Under the pieces are notes generated by a model, which saw only the letters and a program-made list of their open reading frames with translations, was not told where the DNA came from and ran no database searches. DNA of 32,776 nt, taken from assembly GCA_003249095.1 (NCBI GenBank), contig QBMS01000038.1, positions 1 through 32,776 on the forward strand, read 5' to 3'. Position 1 is the first letter of the stretch, and the number at the start of each line of letters is the position of its first letter. The DNA comes from Snowella sp. (GTDB taxonomy: Bacteria; Cyanobacteriota; Cyanobacteriia; Cyanobacteriales; Microcystaceae). This document shows, piece after piece, positions 17,084 through 25,393 of this stretch. The translations under genes and the position numbers were made by a program.

Positions 17084-18445
17084 TTATTTAGGTTTCGATT
17101 GGGATAATTCCCGAATTTTTTTCTTCAGATCAGGAGAAGGAGCAACATCTTCTGCAATTTTAAAGAGTGAATTTGCTGTTTGAAAATCTCCCTTTGCCTG
17201 ACGTAGCATGGCTTTTCCGACGAGGGCTTTAAATTCCTTGGGATTTTTGCTTAACATCTGGTCATAAATTTTCTCTGCTTTATTCGTTTGATCCGATAGT
17301 TCATAGAGTTTAGCCAAATTAAATTGCCAATCTAAATTATTGGGTTGTATGACCGCAATTTTTTCTAACACAGGAATGGCTTTTTCTAATTCGCCTTGCT
17401 CTAGGTATAAATTGGCTAAGGCAACCAAAGCATCCATGTTTTGGGGATTTTCTTTGAGGAGTTTTTCGTATTTTTCGACCTGTTGATCGGTATTTCCAGC
17501 GCTGGAGGCGGTAGGAGTCGGGGTTGAATTCGGTTGTTTCAAAAAGAAATTCCAACCTAGCCCCAGAATGATTAAAGCCGCGATACCCCCCAAGCCCCAT
17601 AACAGTTTCGGAGAAAAAGTGGGTAAAAGTTTTTGGGAATCGGTTTTGTCCTGAAGACTCGCTTCCAGGGATTTATCAACGCCAAAGGATTTTTTCTTAT
17701 AGAGTTCTGCGACCAACCAAAGAAAAGCCGAGGAAACGCCATTAGATTGAAGTTTAAAGACACCGTCTCTTTCAACGATGGGGATACCCGTATAAAAGCG
17801 TTGATATTTTGCCGATACAGACTCCAGGGCTGTCACTAGTCCTTGAATTTTTTCTTCGATTTGGAGTTGCCCGATCGCCCCAGGCGGCAGTTGATCACAT
17901 TGGGTAAAAATTAAGGCAAAGGCGTAGGGAATCGCGGTTCGGTCAATCAGACGTGCTAGGGAAACGACTTGTTTGGTGATAGTTTCCAAACTTTGGACAT
18001 AGGACGCATCATGAACTAGACGGTCAGCATTAATGAAAACACAACAACTATGGGAATTCAAAACCATCGTTTGATAATAAGGATTCTCAAAATTACAATA
18101 TTCCCCTGGAATGTCCCACCATCGGAAATAACATAAACTTTTGACTCCCCAGCGTTTCCGTTGCTTAAAGGCAAAATGGAAATCAGTAATCTTTAGGGTC
18201 GGCGGGGGATAATGTCCCGTTTGAGAGACATAATTAAGGATGCTCTCCAATAATTCCTTTTCAGGATTATATTGACATTCAAACCAGAGAGAAGGAGCCA
18301 AATTAGGTGCTAAATCGGGATCGATGTCAGATACGCTATTCAACTCGGCATAGCTGCCCACAAGGAAAACTGTTTTTCCAACCCCTCGCTCACCTAGACT
18401 GAGAAGGTTATAAATAGGCGGTTTTATTGGTGATAGCAATTTCAT
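17084..18445 (-). CDS. P-loop GTPase-like protein with TM segment and TPR repeats
   Basis: The 453-residue protein has an N-terminal NTPase domain with Walker A GERGVGKT (residues 18-25), a switch-like WWDIPGEYC (Asp111) and LIFTQCDQ (181-184), which sits where GTPases have NKxD/TQxD. One membrane segment follows at about 281-302 (LLWGLGGIAALIILGLGWNF), then a Ser/Thr/Pro linker and three or four TPR repeats (about 320-453, with LVALANLYLEQGELEKAIPV and similar units). So it is predicted to expose the GTPase on one side of a membrane and the TPRs on the other. It resembles the double-GTPase-like proteins found near conflict and signalling systems, but I cannot name a subfamily. It is divergent from amt and leads the DUF58 gene. 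Confidence 0.8.
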   Translation of the reverse strand: MKLLSPIKPPIYNLLSLGERGVGKTVFLVGSYAELNSVSDIDPDLAPNLAPSLWFECQYNPEKELLESILNYVSQTGHYPPPTLKITDFHFAFKQRKRWGVKSLCYFRWWDIPGEYCNFENPYYQTMVLNSHSCCVFINADRLVHDASYVQSLETITKQVVSLARLIDRTAIPYAFALIFTQCDQLPPGAIGQLQIEEKIQGLVTALESVSAKYQRFYTGIPIVERDGVFKLQSNGVSSAFLWLVAELYKKKSFGVDKSLEASLQDKTDSQKLLPTFSPKLLWGLGGIAALIILGLGWNFFLKQPNSTPTPTASSAGNTDQQVEKYEKLLKENPQNMDALVALANLYLEQGELEKAIPVLEKIAVIQPNNLDWQFNLAKLYELSDQTNKAEKIYDQMLSKNPKEFKALVGKAMLRQAKGDFQTANSLFKIAEDVAPSPDLKKKIRELSQSKPK

Positions 18446-18511
18446 CCTCGAATATCAATCAATAATTGAGTTAATTTATTATCTAAGGTTACCTCGAAAA
18501 GTCTGTTACTG

Positions 18512-20056
18512 ATGAAACAACTCAAGCGATTTTATTCTCGACGTTATTCCCGTTATTTTGCTCCCCGTTGGCAACTCCCCCTAATTCTGGCGATCGCCAT
18601 TGTGATGGTATGGGCGGGCGGGGCAATGGCTCAATCGTTGAGTGGTAATAACGTTATTCAATTTCAACAAACTTTACAAGTTTCTTTGGATACAGCCTGG
18701 GTCATTTTTGCCAGTTGCCTGGTATTTCTGATGATTATAGGATTTTCTTTGCTCGAAGCGGGATTTTGTCGCCAAAAAAATGCGGTTAATCTCCTCTGCC
18801 AAAACTTGATTGCCTTTTCCCTCACTAGCTTGATTTTTTGGTTAGTAGGCTTTGGTCTGATGTTTGGCGATGGAAATCCCTTTTTTGGCATGAACGGTTT
18901 CTTGATGCAGGGAGCCGATAATAGCCCGAATACGGGTTCGATTTATGAAGGGGTTTTTCGTTCTTTGAGTTGGGCCAGTGTTCCCCTTCAAGTTAAATTC
19001 TTCTTTCAATTGGTTTTGGCAGGGACAGCGATCGCGATCGTGGCGGGGGCAGTGGCAGAGCGCATTCAGTTTTTTGCCTTTTTTCTCTTTTGTCTTTTGT
19101 TTGTGGGGATTATTTATCCCATCCCAGGCCATTGGATCTGGGGAGATGGTTGGCTGGCCCAATTAGGTTTTTGGGATTTTGCGGGATCAACGGTGGTTCA
19201 TTCCGTCGGCGGATGGGCGGCTTTCGTGGGAGCGGTTTTACTTGGCCCCCGTTTAGGGAAATATCAAGGAGGAGAATCCTTTGCCTTGCCTGCCCATAAT
19301 TTACCCCTGGCGACCCTGGGTGGTCTTGTCTTGTGGTTAGGGTGGTTTGGTTTTAATACAGGGGCTTTAATGGCGGCTAGTCCCTTAATTATTAGCCATA
19401 TCCTGCTGGTAACAAATCTGGCGGCGGCGATTGGAGGCTTGGCGGCCATGCTCACGGCTTGGTTTTATTTTGGCAAACCTGATTTATCCGTGATGATCAA
19501 TGGTTTTCTGGGGGGATTAGTGGCGATTACGGCAGCTTGTCGCTTTGTGGATCTGGGTTGGGCGGCAGTGATTGGCGCGATCGCAGGAACCCTGGTGGTT
19601 TTTGCCGTTGATTTCTTTGACCGTCTCCGCATTGATGATCCTGTTGGCGTAATTTCCGTCCATCTAGTCTGTGGCATTTGGGGAACCTTGGCCGTTGCCT
19701 TATTCGCGATCGGGCCAGAAGTTTCTATCAACAATAGTTTTTCCCTCTACGAAGTTGGCCCCGTCAAGGGTCTCTTGCTCGGTGGCGGCTTAGATGCCCT
19801 CAAACAGGTCTTTATTCAACTGTTAGGCATAACCTCCGTCAGTTTTATCACGGTTCTACTCAGTTGGTTAGCCTGGATTTTGATTCAAGTGGTTGTTGGT
19901 CTGCGAGTCTCCGTTGAATCCGAATTCAAAGGTCTAGATTTGAGCGAACATGGTCTTAACGCCTACAGTGGATTCGTTATCAAACAGGATTCGAGCAGTA
20001 AATTGCCAGGCAAAAATCAGGGTTTATTGCCTCCTGAAAAGCGTTCCTCTTGGTAA
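18512..20056 (+). CDS. amt: Ammonium transporter Amt
   Basis: A 514-residue inner-membrane ammonium channel/transporter. A basic N-terminus and hydrophobic stretch (residues about 20-42, ending GGAMAQ) look like a cleavable signal, as known for other Amt proteins. Eleven TM helices follow. Amt signatures seen: LLEAGFCRQKNAVNLL, DFAGSTVVHSVGGWAA (the pore His and the Asp before it), LVLWLGWFGFNTG and DDPVGVISVHLVCGIWG (the second pore His). The C-terminal cytosolic tail is LDLSEHGLNAY followed by a hydrophilic extension. It is divergent from the GTPase/TPR gene with 66 nt between. No NtcA box (GTA-N8-TAC) is visible there. No glnB/glnK is adjacent. Confidence 0.96.
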   Translation: MKQLKRFYSRRYSRYFAPRWQLPLILAIAIVMVWAGGAMAQSLSGNNVIQFQQTLQVSLDTAWVIFASCLVFLMIIGFSLLEAGFCRQKNAVNLLCQNLIAFSLTSLIFWLVGFGLMFGDGNPFFGMNGFLMQGADNSPNTGSIYEGVFRSLSWASVPLQVKFFFQLVLAGTAIAIVAGAVAERIQFFAFFLFCLLFVGIIYPIPGHWIWGDGWLAQLGFWDFAGSTVVHSVGGWAAFVGAVLLGPRLGKYQGGESFALPAHNLPLATLGGLVLWLGWFGFNTGALMAASPLIISHILLVTNLAAAIGGLAAMLTAWFYFGKPDLSVMINGFLGGLVAITAACRFVDLGWAAVIGAIAGTLVVFAVDFFDRLRIDDPVGVISVHLVCGIWGTLAVALFAIGPEVSINNSFSLYEVGPVKGLLLGGGLDALKQVFIQLLGITSVSFITVLLSWLAWILIQVVVGLRVSVESEFKGLDLSEHGLNAYSGFVIKQDSSSKLPGKNQGLLPPEKRSSW

Positions 20057-20067
20057 AAGCTTTCGTT

Positions 20068-20087
20068 GATCAATTTCCAAATTGATC
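20068..20087. repeat. Perfect inverted repeat after amt
   Basis: GATCAATTT-CC-AAATTGATC, 11 nt after the amt stop. There is no T-run after it on either strand, so it may be an mRNA 3'-end stabiliser rather than a terminator. Confidence 0.5.
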
Positions 20088-20184
20088 CCTGGGAATAGAA
20101 AAAACTCTTATGCCTTAGCCTCAAACGGGCCACCTCACCCTGATAATAGTTTATACATCACTGAATCGGGACGATTGGATTGTT

Positions 20185-21864
20185 ATGAAACCCCGCACCT
20201 TTTTCCTCACCCTCGCCATCATTGTGACCGTGCTACTCTCGATCGCGGGGGGTGGACTATATTGGGTTTTGTCCACGAGTCCCCTAACCCTACTCAAAGG
20301 GGGAATTATGGGCGAACCAACGGCAGCGGCGTTTATCCCCAAACAATCCCCCATCATGGTTTCTCTTTTAGTCAATCCCAACCGTTTGGAGGCCTTTAGT
20401 CAATTGATTGCTTCTCCCGCCAAGCGCAAGCGATCGCATCAGGAGCTAGAGGAACTAGAGCAAAGTTTATTGGCTAAAACAGGGTTAAATTACCAAAAAG
20501 AAGTCAAACCCTGGTTAGGAGAAGAGACTACCCTGGCAATAACTTCCCTCGATTATGACCACTCGACCCAAAACGGCATCCAACCAGGCTATCTTTTAGT
20601 CGTACAAACGAAAGACCCCGAACTGAGCAAAGAATTTTTGCAATTGTCCTATTCTGAATCGGCGATCGCGGGGAATTATGATTTAGTGTTTGATACCTAT
20701 CAGGGAGCAAATATTACCTATAAACGCTCCTTACAACCCACTGCCAATAGTAATCTTTTTGCGAGTACCGTTGTCGGCAACTACGTCCTTTTTGCGAATC
20801 ATCCCAAGGTTTTACGAGAAGCCCTCAGCAGTGTCCAAGCTCCCGATCTTAATTTGTATAACGCGATCGCCTACCAGGACGCATTGAAAACCATTGAAGA
20901 ACCGAGAATTGGTATTTTTTACGCAAATTTTCCTGAACTTTCCGCCTGGTTAAGCCATTTAGCCGTTCCGGAAAAGCCCGATATTACCCAAACCCTCACC
21001 GTTGCTCTCTCTCTCAAATCTGAAGGTTTAGTCGCCAAAACGGCCCTGATTGGGGTGAAGGAGCAGGAAAATCCCTTACCCTTGCTATCCCAACCCGTAC
21101 AGACTTTGGCTTATATTCCCAGTAATGCCCTATTGACGGCGGCGGGAACCAATCTCAATCAATTTTGGCAACAGGTCGAAACAGGATTAGAAACCGATAG
21201 CCCGCTTCAACAATTGATTTATCGCACCATTGAAAGTGTACAAACTCCTTGGAATTTAGATTTATCTCAAGATATTTTTAGTTGGGTAAAAGGAGATTAC
21301 AGTTTAGCTCTGATTAATAGTGTTAATGGTGGGAAATCAGAATGGGTTTTTGTTACAGAAAGTGTAGATCCAACAGAAATAGAAAATGCCTTGATCCATT
21401 TAGACGACTTAGCTAAAAATCAAAATTATAGTGTGGATAAATTAACCGTTGCCGATCAATCGGTGACCGCCTGGACTAAGTTAAAAACCTCATCTAATAA
21501 CAAGATCACTCGTCTAGAAGCGGAGGTAAAAGGGGCGCATTTACAGATGGGTAATTACGCAATTTTAACAACTTCTTTAGAAGCAATGTCTCAAGTTTTA
21601 TCGGCTAATCAAGATCCTTTAGTGGCTAGTACAAAATTCCAGCAGGCGATTAGTGCTTTACCCACAGAAAATAACGGTTATTTTTATCTAGATTGGAATA
21701 ATAGTCAACCGCTTTTAGAACAACAGTTTCCCCTTATTCGAGTTCTGGAATTAACGGTTAAGCCTCTTTTTAAAAACCTGCGATCGCTGACGATTACGAG
21801 TGAGGGAAATGTCAATAATATTCGTCGAGCAACTGCTTTTTTAAATTTAGGTGTTCGAGAATAA
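20185..21864 (+). CDS. DUF3352 family membrane-anchored protein
   Basis: The 559-residue protein has an N-terminal membrane anchor (residues 4-28, TFFLTLAIIVTVLLSIAGGGLYWVL), then a long exported or lumenal part. DUF3352 features include the opening GEPTAAAFIPKQSPIMVSLL, a central LGEETTLAITSLD segment and the C-terminal GYFYLDWNNSQPLLEQ, with LTVKPLFKNLRSLTITSE near the end. The function is unknown. It is 128 nt downstream of amt on the same strand. A diverged copy of its last 47 nt sits 552 nt downstream, beyond hicAB. Confidence 0.88.
   Translation: MKPRTFFLTLAIIVTVLLSIAGGGLYWVLSTSPLTLLKGGIMGEPTAAAFIPKQSPIMVSLLVNPNRLEAFSQLIASPAKRKRSHQELEELEQSLLAKTGLNYQKEVKPWLGEETTLAITSLDYDHSTQNGIQPGYLLVVQTKDPELSKEFLQLSYSESAIAGNYDLVFDTYQGANITYKRSLQPTANSNLFASTVVGNYVLFANHPKVLREALSSVQAPDLNLYNAIAYQDALKTIEEPRIGIFYANFPELSAWLSHLAVPEKPDITQTLTVALSLKSEGLVAKTALIGVKEQENPLPLLSQPVQTLAYIPSNALLTAAGTNLNQFWQQVETGLETDSPLQQLIYRTIESVQTPWNLDLSQDIFSWVKGDYSLALINSVNGGKSEWVFVTESVDPTEIENALIHLDDLAKNQNYSVDKLTVADQSVTAWTKLKTSSNNKITRLEAEVKGAHLQMGNYAILTTSLEAMSQVLSANQDPLVASTKFQQAISALPTENNGYFYLDWNNSQPLLEQQFPLIRVLELTVKPLFKNLRSLTITSEGNVNNIRRATAFLNLGVRE
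21781..21827 (+). repeat. Source copy of duplicated DUF3352 3' end
   Basis: Starts CGATCGCTGACGATTACGAG and codes for RSLTITSEGNVNNI. It recurs with scattered substitutions at 22333-22379. Confidence 0.75.
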
Positions 21865-21876
21865 TCTGGATAAAAA

Positions 21877-22079
21877 ATGCCTAAAAAAATCCGCGAGCTA
21901 AAGACTATATTAAAAAAGTTGGCTTTTCTCAATATTCTGGAAAAGGAAGCCATACAAAATGGTTACATCCCCGTTATCCTGGTCGTATTACTCTTTCTGG
22001 TAAAGATAGTAATGACGCTAAACCCTACCAAGAGAAAGAAATCATGGAAGCGGTAAAAATTGTTACTGAAGAGGATTAA
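21877..22079 (+). pseudogene. hicA: hicA toxin gene with single-base frameshift
   Basis: The start ATG gives MPKKIRELKTILKK in frame, then the reading changes. In the next frame the sequence is GFSQYSGKGSHTKWLHPRY, then PGRITLSGKDSNDAKP and EIMEAVKIVTEED, ending at 22077-22079. Together these are a typical HicA mRNA-interferase with the catalytic His in GKGSH. One A missing from the A-run at 21912-21917 accounts for the break: with seven A the protein reads KKVGFSQYS and is 67 residues. Length from ATG to stop is 203 nt, as expected for a single deletion. It could be true decay, a slippage site, or a sequencing error in the homopolymer. hicB follows after 4 nt. Confidence 0.85.
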
Positions 22080-22083
22080 AAAC

Positions 22084-22290
22084 ATGACAACGCAACGTTA
22101 TCCGATGGTGATTGTTTGGTCAGATGAAGATGATTGTTATTTAGTTCATTTGCCCGATTTTCCAGAGCAGAAATTTCGTACTCATGGAGATACCTACGAA
22201 GAAGCGGCTAAAAATGGGCAAGAGATTCTAGAGCTTTTACTTGAAGAAGATGGTTTGCCAACTCCTAATTTTGAAGCCGTTGTACTCTAG
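22084..22290 (+). CDS. hicB: HicB-like antitoxin
   Basis: A 68-residue protein with the partial RNase H-like HicB fold: YPMVIVWSDEDDCYLVHLPDFP, then FRTHGDTYEEAAKNGQEILELLLEEDG and the ending PTPNFEAVV. It is the short form without a C-terminal DNA-binding domain. The frame is open from an ATG at 22060, inside hicA, but the ATG at 22084, 10 nt after GAGGAT, gives the normal start (MTTQRYPM). As antitoxin it would neutralise HicA, whose gene is frameshifted here. Confidence 0.88.
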   Translation: MTTQRYPMVIVWSDEDDCYLVHLPDFPEQKFRTHGDTYEEAAKNGQEILELLLEEDGLPTPNFEAVVL

Positions 22291-22332
22291 CATTTGATGT
22301 TGTTCTCATCTCCCTTAAGAATTACTAAGTCG

Positions 22333-22390
22333 CGATCGCTGACAGTTACGAATAAGAGAAATTTTAATAGCATTCATCACTTTTTAATAT
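22333..22390 (+). pseudogene. Duplicated and diverged fragment of the DUF3352 3' end
   Basis: Bases 22333-22379 match 21781-21827 with about nine to eleven substitutions by eye. The encoded peptide RSLTVTNKRNFNSIHHFLI lines up with RSLTITSEGNVNNIRR of the intact gene and ends in TAA at 22388-22390. hicAB lies between the two copies, so the module was probably gained within or next to a duplicated end. Confidence 0.7.
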
Positions 22391-22411
22391 AAAACAACCG
22401 ATATAAAATTT

Positions 22412-23719
22412 ATGTATATTAAAAGAGTTGCAATTAATAATGTGCGATCGCTCAAATCCTTAATATGGGAAATTGAGGAAGATCAGTGTCCTGGCTGGCA
22501 CGTCATTATTGGGGATAACGGTTCAGGTAAATCTACATTTTTAAAAGCCATATCGTTCGTTTTAGTTTTTGAAGAAATAGAGAAAATTCGGGAAAATTGG
22601 AATCAATGGTTAAGAAAAAATAGTCCCGTAGGCCGTGTTTTTGTTGATATTTTACATAATGAAATAATTGATGAATTTTCATGGAATGATAAATATTTTG
22701 ACTTGACTGAAATGAAACAATCTGAAATTGAAATCAAGCCCTTCTTTCGGACGGAAGCACGATGGCAAAGATTGGATACAGAAGTTGTTTGGATATCTCA
22801 GACTTTCCCAGAAGGTTTCCACTCAAGTGTCATGGTTTTAAGTAGAAGTAAAGGACTATTTTCCTGTTCCTACGGCCCATTTAGACGATTTACTGGCGGT
22901 GATAAAGAACAGCAAGATTCATTTAAATCTTATCCTAGATTAACGGCTCATCTCTCAATTTTTGGCGAAAAAGTTGCCCTTACCGAATGTTTAGATTGGC
23001 TTCAGCAATTAAGATTTAAACAGCTTGAAAAGAAAGAAGAAGGCAATTTATTAAATTCCATTATTGAGTTTGTTAATCAAAGTAATTTTCTTCCGTTTAA
23101 TGCTCGCATTAAGGATATTTCTTCCGATGGTGTAACCTTTATTGATGGTAATGGTTGTGAATTACCAGTAGAGGAACTGAGTGATGGTTATCGCTCCATT
23201 TTAAGCATGACTTTTGATTTGATTCGCCAACTGGTTCGAGTTTATGGTTTTGATCAGGTTTTTGATCCTAATGATCCGACTAAAATTATCGCCCCTGGTG
23301 TTGTTTTGATTGATGAAATTGATGTTCATCTTCACCCCACTTGGCAACGACGAATTGGTATTTGGTTCCGTGAACATTTTCCTAAAATTCAATTTATTGT
23401 CACCACCCATAGCCCTCTCATTTGTCAGGCGGCAAGTGTAGGAACTGTTTATCGTTTGCCTCAACCTGGGAGTGATGAACAGGGAGAAATGATTACAGGA
23501 CAAATGTTAGACCGATTAGTTTATGGCAATGTATTAGATGCCTACGGAACAGAAGTTTTTGGTGAAGGTATTACTCGCTCGGAAAAATCAAAACAAAATT
23601 TAGCGCGACTTGCCAAATTAAATCAAAAAGCAAAGCATAAACGTCTCACGGTAACAGAAGAGGAAGAAAGACAAAAGTTGAAAGCAATGATGCCCAGTAA
23701 TCCAGATATTTCTAATTAA
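22412..23719 (+). CDS. ABC-type AAA ATPase of a Septu-like (PtuA) defence pair
   Basis: The 435-residue protein is a stand-alone SMC/Rad50-like ATPase of the AAA_15/AAA_21 group. Walker A is GDNGSGKST (residues 34-42), the signature is ELSDGYRS (255-262), Walker B is GVVLIDEIDVHLHP (296-309) and the H-loop is TTHSP (His333), so the set needed for ATP binding and dimer closure is complete. There is no TOPRIM nuclease domain, which separates it from OLD proteins. An HNH nuclease gene follows after 8 nt, the arrangement of Septu (PtuA/PtuB) and of the effectors of some retrons; no reverse transcriptase is present here. An AT-rich region with TATAAA-like boxes precedes it. The defence role is inferred from architecture and the island context. 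Confidence 0.85.
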   Translation: MYIKRVAINNVRSLKSLIWEIEEDQCPGWHVIIGDNGSGKSTFLKAISFVLVFEEIEKIRENWNQWLRKNSPVGRVFVDILHNEIIDEFSWNDKYFDLTEMKQSEIEIKPFFRTEARWQRLDTEVVWISQTFPEGFHSSVMVLSRSKGLFSCSYGPFRRFTGGDKEQQDSFKSYPRLTAHLSIFGEKVALTECLDWLQQLRFKQLEKKEEGNLLNSIIEFVNQSNFLPFNARIKDISSDGVTFIDGNGCELPVEELSDGYRSILSMTFDLIRQLVRVYGFDQVFDPNDPTKIIAPGVVLIDEIDVHLHPTWQRRIGIWFREHFPKIQFIVTTHSPLICQAASVGTVYRLPQPGSDEQGEMITGQMLDRLVYGNVLDAYGTEVFGEGITRSEKSKQNLARLAKLNQKAKHKRLTVTEEEERQKLKAMMPSNPDISN

Positions 23720-23727
23720 TTCTAAAA

Positions 23728-24651
23728 ATGCTTCAATTACCAGAAATACACTTAGATAAAAAATGGCAAAATTACCTAGATAAATGGCAAAAAGAAATTA
23801 ACACGAGCTGTGCTGATTTTGGGGATGAATTATATTTATTAGCACTCTATAAACTATTAAATAGCGACTATTTCAGGCTGTTGAGTTTTTATTTTCATTC
23901 CTTAATTCAGCAATATTTTAACGCGCTTCCATCCTACTCAGAGAAAGTAACACAAGCAAAAATAAAGTATGAAAATCGGACTAGAACGGCAACATTTAAA
24001 AATATTCGTGCAACTTTAGAGACAATGTGTTCAGGCAATAGGCGTTGTTGCTATTGTGAAGATTCTTGCGCTGATGAAGTTGAACATATTTGTCCTAAAT
24101 CGTTGTATCCAGAACTAGTATTTGTCTGGGACAATTATCTCTATTCCTGTGGTTTATGCAATCCCAAAAAGAATAATCATTATGCCGTTATCGTCGGGAA
24201 TAAAATTCAACCTATTACGAGAAAAAAGAATGATCTCATTGTGCCACCTCCCGTAGGAAAGGATGTTTTTATTAATCCGCGTATTGAAAACCCTTTGGAT
24301 CTTCTCGAATTAGATTTAGGAGATGATTTGGACGGCACATTTTTTTTCCAACCTCGTTATCATCTTTCAGAAGATAGCATTGACTATCAAAGAGCTAAAT
24401 ATACAATTGCTATTTTAGATCTTAATGATCGGGACTATTTATGCAGAGGACGAGAGCAAGGGGCATTAAATTATCGAGCTAGACTGATAGAATATCAACA
24501 AGAAAAATCAAAGGCAAAAAGACAACAACTGATCAACGCTTTCAAAAAAATGAGTTATCCTACTGTCTGGCAAGAAATGAAAAATCAATATAAAAATATT
24601 CCGAGCATTTATTCATTAATTGAAGAATTCCCAGAAATTCTTGATTGGTAA
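23728..24651 (+). CDS. HNH endonuclease of a Septu-like (PtuB) defence pair
   Basis: The 307-residue protein has a zinc-ribbon HNH core near the middle: CCYC at residues 107-110, EVEHICPKS with His120, WDNYLYSCGLCN with the second CxxC (141-144) and Asn145, and KKNNH to His151. This matches the TIGR02646-type HNH nucleases that partner with ABC-type ATPases in Septu and retron systems. The N-terminal 100 residues are helical and probably contact the ATPase; the C-terminal half holds PPPVGKDVFINPRIENP, typical of the family, followed by AKYTIAILDLNDRDYL. It starts 8 nt after the ATPase stop, so both are made from one message. It is intact, unlike most of its downstream neighbours. Confidence 0.85.
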   Translation: MLQLPEIHLDKKWQNYLDKWQKEINTSCADFGDELYLLALYKLLNSDYFRLLSFYFHSLIQQYFNALPSYSEKVTQAKIKYENRTRTATFKNIRATLETMCSGNRRCCYCEDSCADEVEHICPKSLYPELVFVWDNYLYSCGLCNPKKNNHYAVIVGNKIQPITRKKNDLIVPPPVGKDVFINPRIENPLDLLELDLGDDLDGTFFFQPRYHLSEDSIDYQRAKYTIAILDLNDRDYLCRGREQGALNYRARLIEYQQEKSKAKRQQLINAFKKMSYPTVWQEMKNQYKNIPSIYSLIEEFPEILDW

Positions 24652-24735
24652 TCTTTTGTTTATTATTTTGTTAAAAAAAATGCTTTACTAACTCCCATTT
24701 TTTATCAAATTTTTATTCTCTAAATTTTTTTTAGT

Positions 24736-25022
24736 ATGAGAATGTATAAAAATCGGAGACAAAAACATCAAAAAATTCTAGTGATAGATCCCTATCAAAC
24801 TTTGGGGTGGCTTAGTCATAATTTAATGAGTAAATTGAAGGGGTGTCGTGCTATTGAATTGAATCGTATTACCAGATCGGCGATCGCATTGTGTGATGAT
24901 TTGGGATGTAAGGCTTTGAGAGAGGAAATTTTAAAGGTTCGTGAAAGTTATCCTTTTAAAATGAATACTTTTGTTGCCTGATCATTTTCATCGTCTTTTG
25001 ACGTTACCTGATGACAATATTA
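24736..25022 (+). pseudogene. Remnant of a REP-associated tyrosine transposase (RAYT)
   Basis: The first frame (24736-24981) contains LCDDLGCKALREEILKVRES and YPFKMNTFV, and the adjacent frame continues LLPDHFHRLLTLPDDN, which carries the PDH-x-H (HUH) motif of RAYT/IS200-like transposases. A frameshift lies at about 24975-24980, where FV-LLPDHFH should be continuous. The portion before residue 48 does not resemble the usual N-terminus. The catalytic Tyr region is missing: the sequence changes to IS3-family sequence at about 25022. Confidence 0.75.
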
Positions 25023-25393
25023 AGGTCAGCAGAGCCATTTATCACTGTTCTAAAGGAATTTACGGGATGCCTAAAACAAGAAAACATCAACATCAGCATG
25101 GATGGAAGAGGACGTTGTTATGATAATATTTTTATTGAAAGATTGTGGCGTTCTTTGAAATACGAATTAATTTATATTTACTCTTTTGAGGATGCAAAAG
25201 ACTTGACAGAAGAGGTGAAGAAATGGTTTTATTTCTATAATCCAGAACGTTTCTATCAAGCCTTAGAATATTAAACGGCAGAGCAAGCCTACGGTCAAAG
25301 TTTGAATTTGACTTGAGAGAACGTTTTTAGTTAGGGAGTCCGTTAACTTCAGAGCTTTACTCCCCGCTATTTTTGTTCAGCCTATTGGGGCCA
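25023..25393 (+). mobile_element. 3' remnant of an IS3-family element (transposase C-terminus and right end)
   Basis: A degenerate OrfB/rve integrase C-terminus: an eroded QGSQFT-like start, then KEFTGCLKQENINISMDGRG, DNIFIERLWRSLKYELIY and FYFYNPERFYQALEY, a stop codon at 25272-25274, then TAEQAYGQSLNLT in frame. The last catalytic Glu of the DDE triad (in FIERLW) is present. The right end reads TTTTTGTTCAGCCTATTGGGGCCA and stops at 25393, in the middle of a minus-strand antitoxin frame, so the end looks precise. The 5' part and left end are gone, replaced by RAYT sequence. Confidence 0.75.

Noticed and set aside
18446-18511. NtcA site before amt
   Set aside because: No GTA-N8-TAC is present on either strand of the 66-nt intergenic region.
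22412-24651. Retron or OLD/Gabija system
   Set aside because: No reverse transcriptase gene and no TOPRIM domain in the ATPase, and the partner is an HNH nuclease rather than a UvrD-like helicase.
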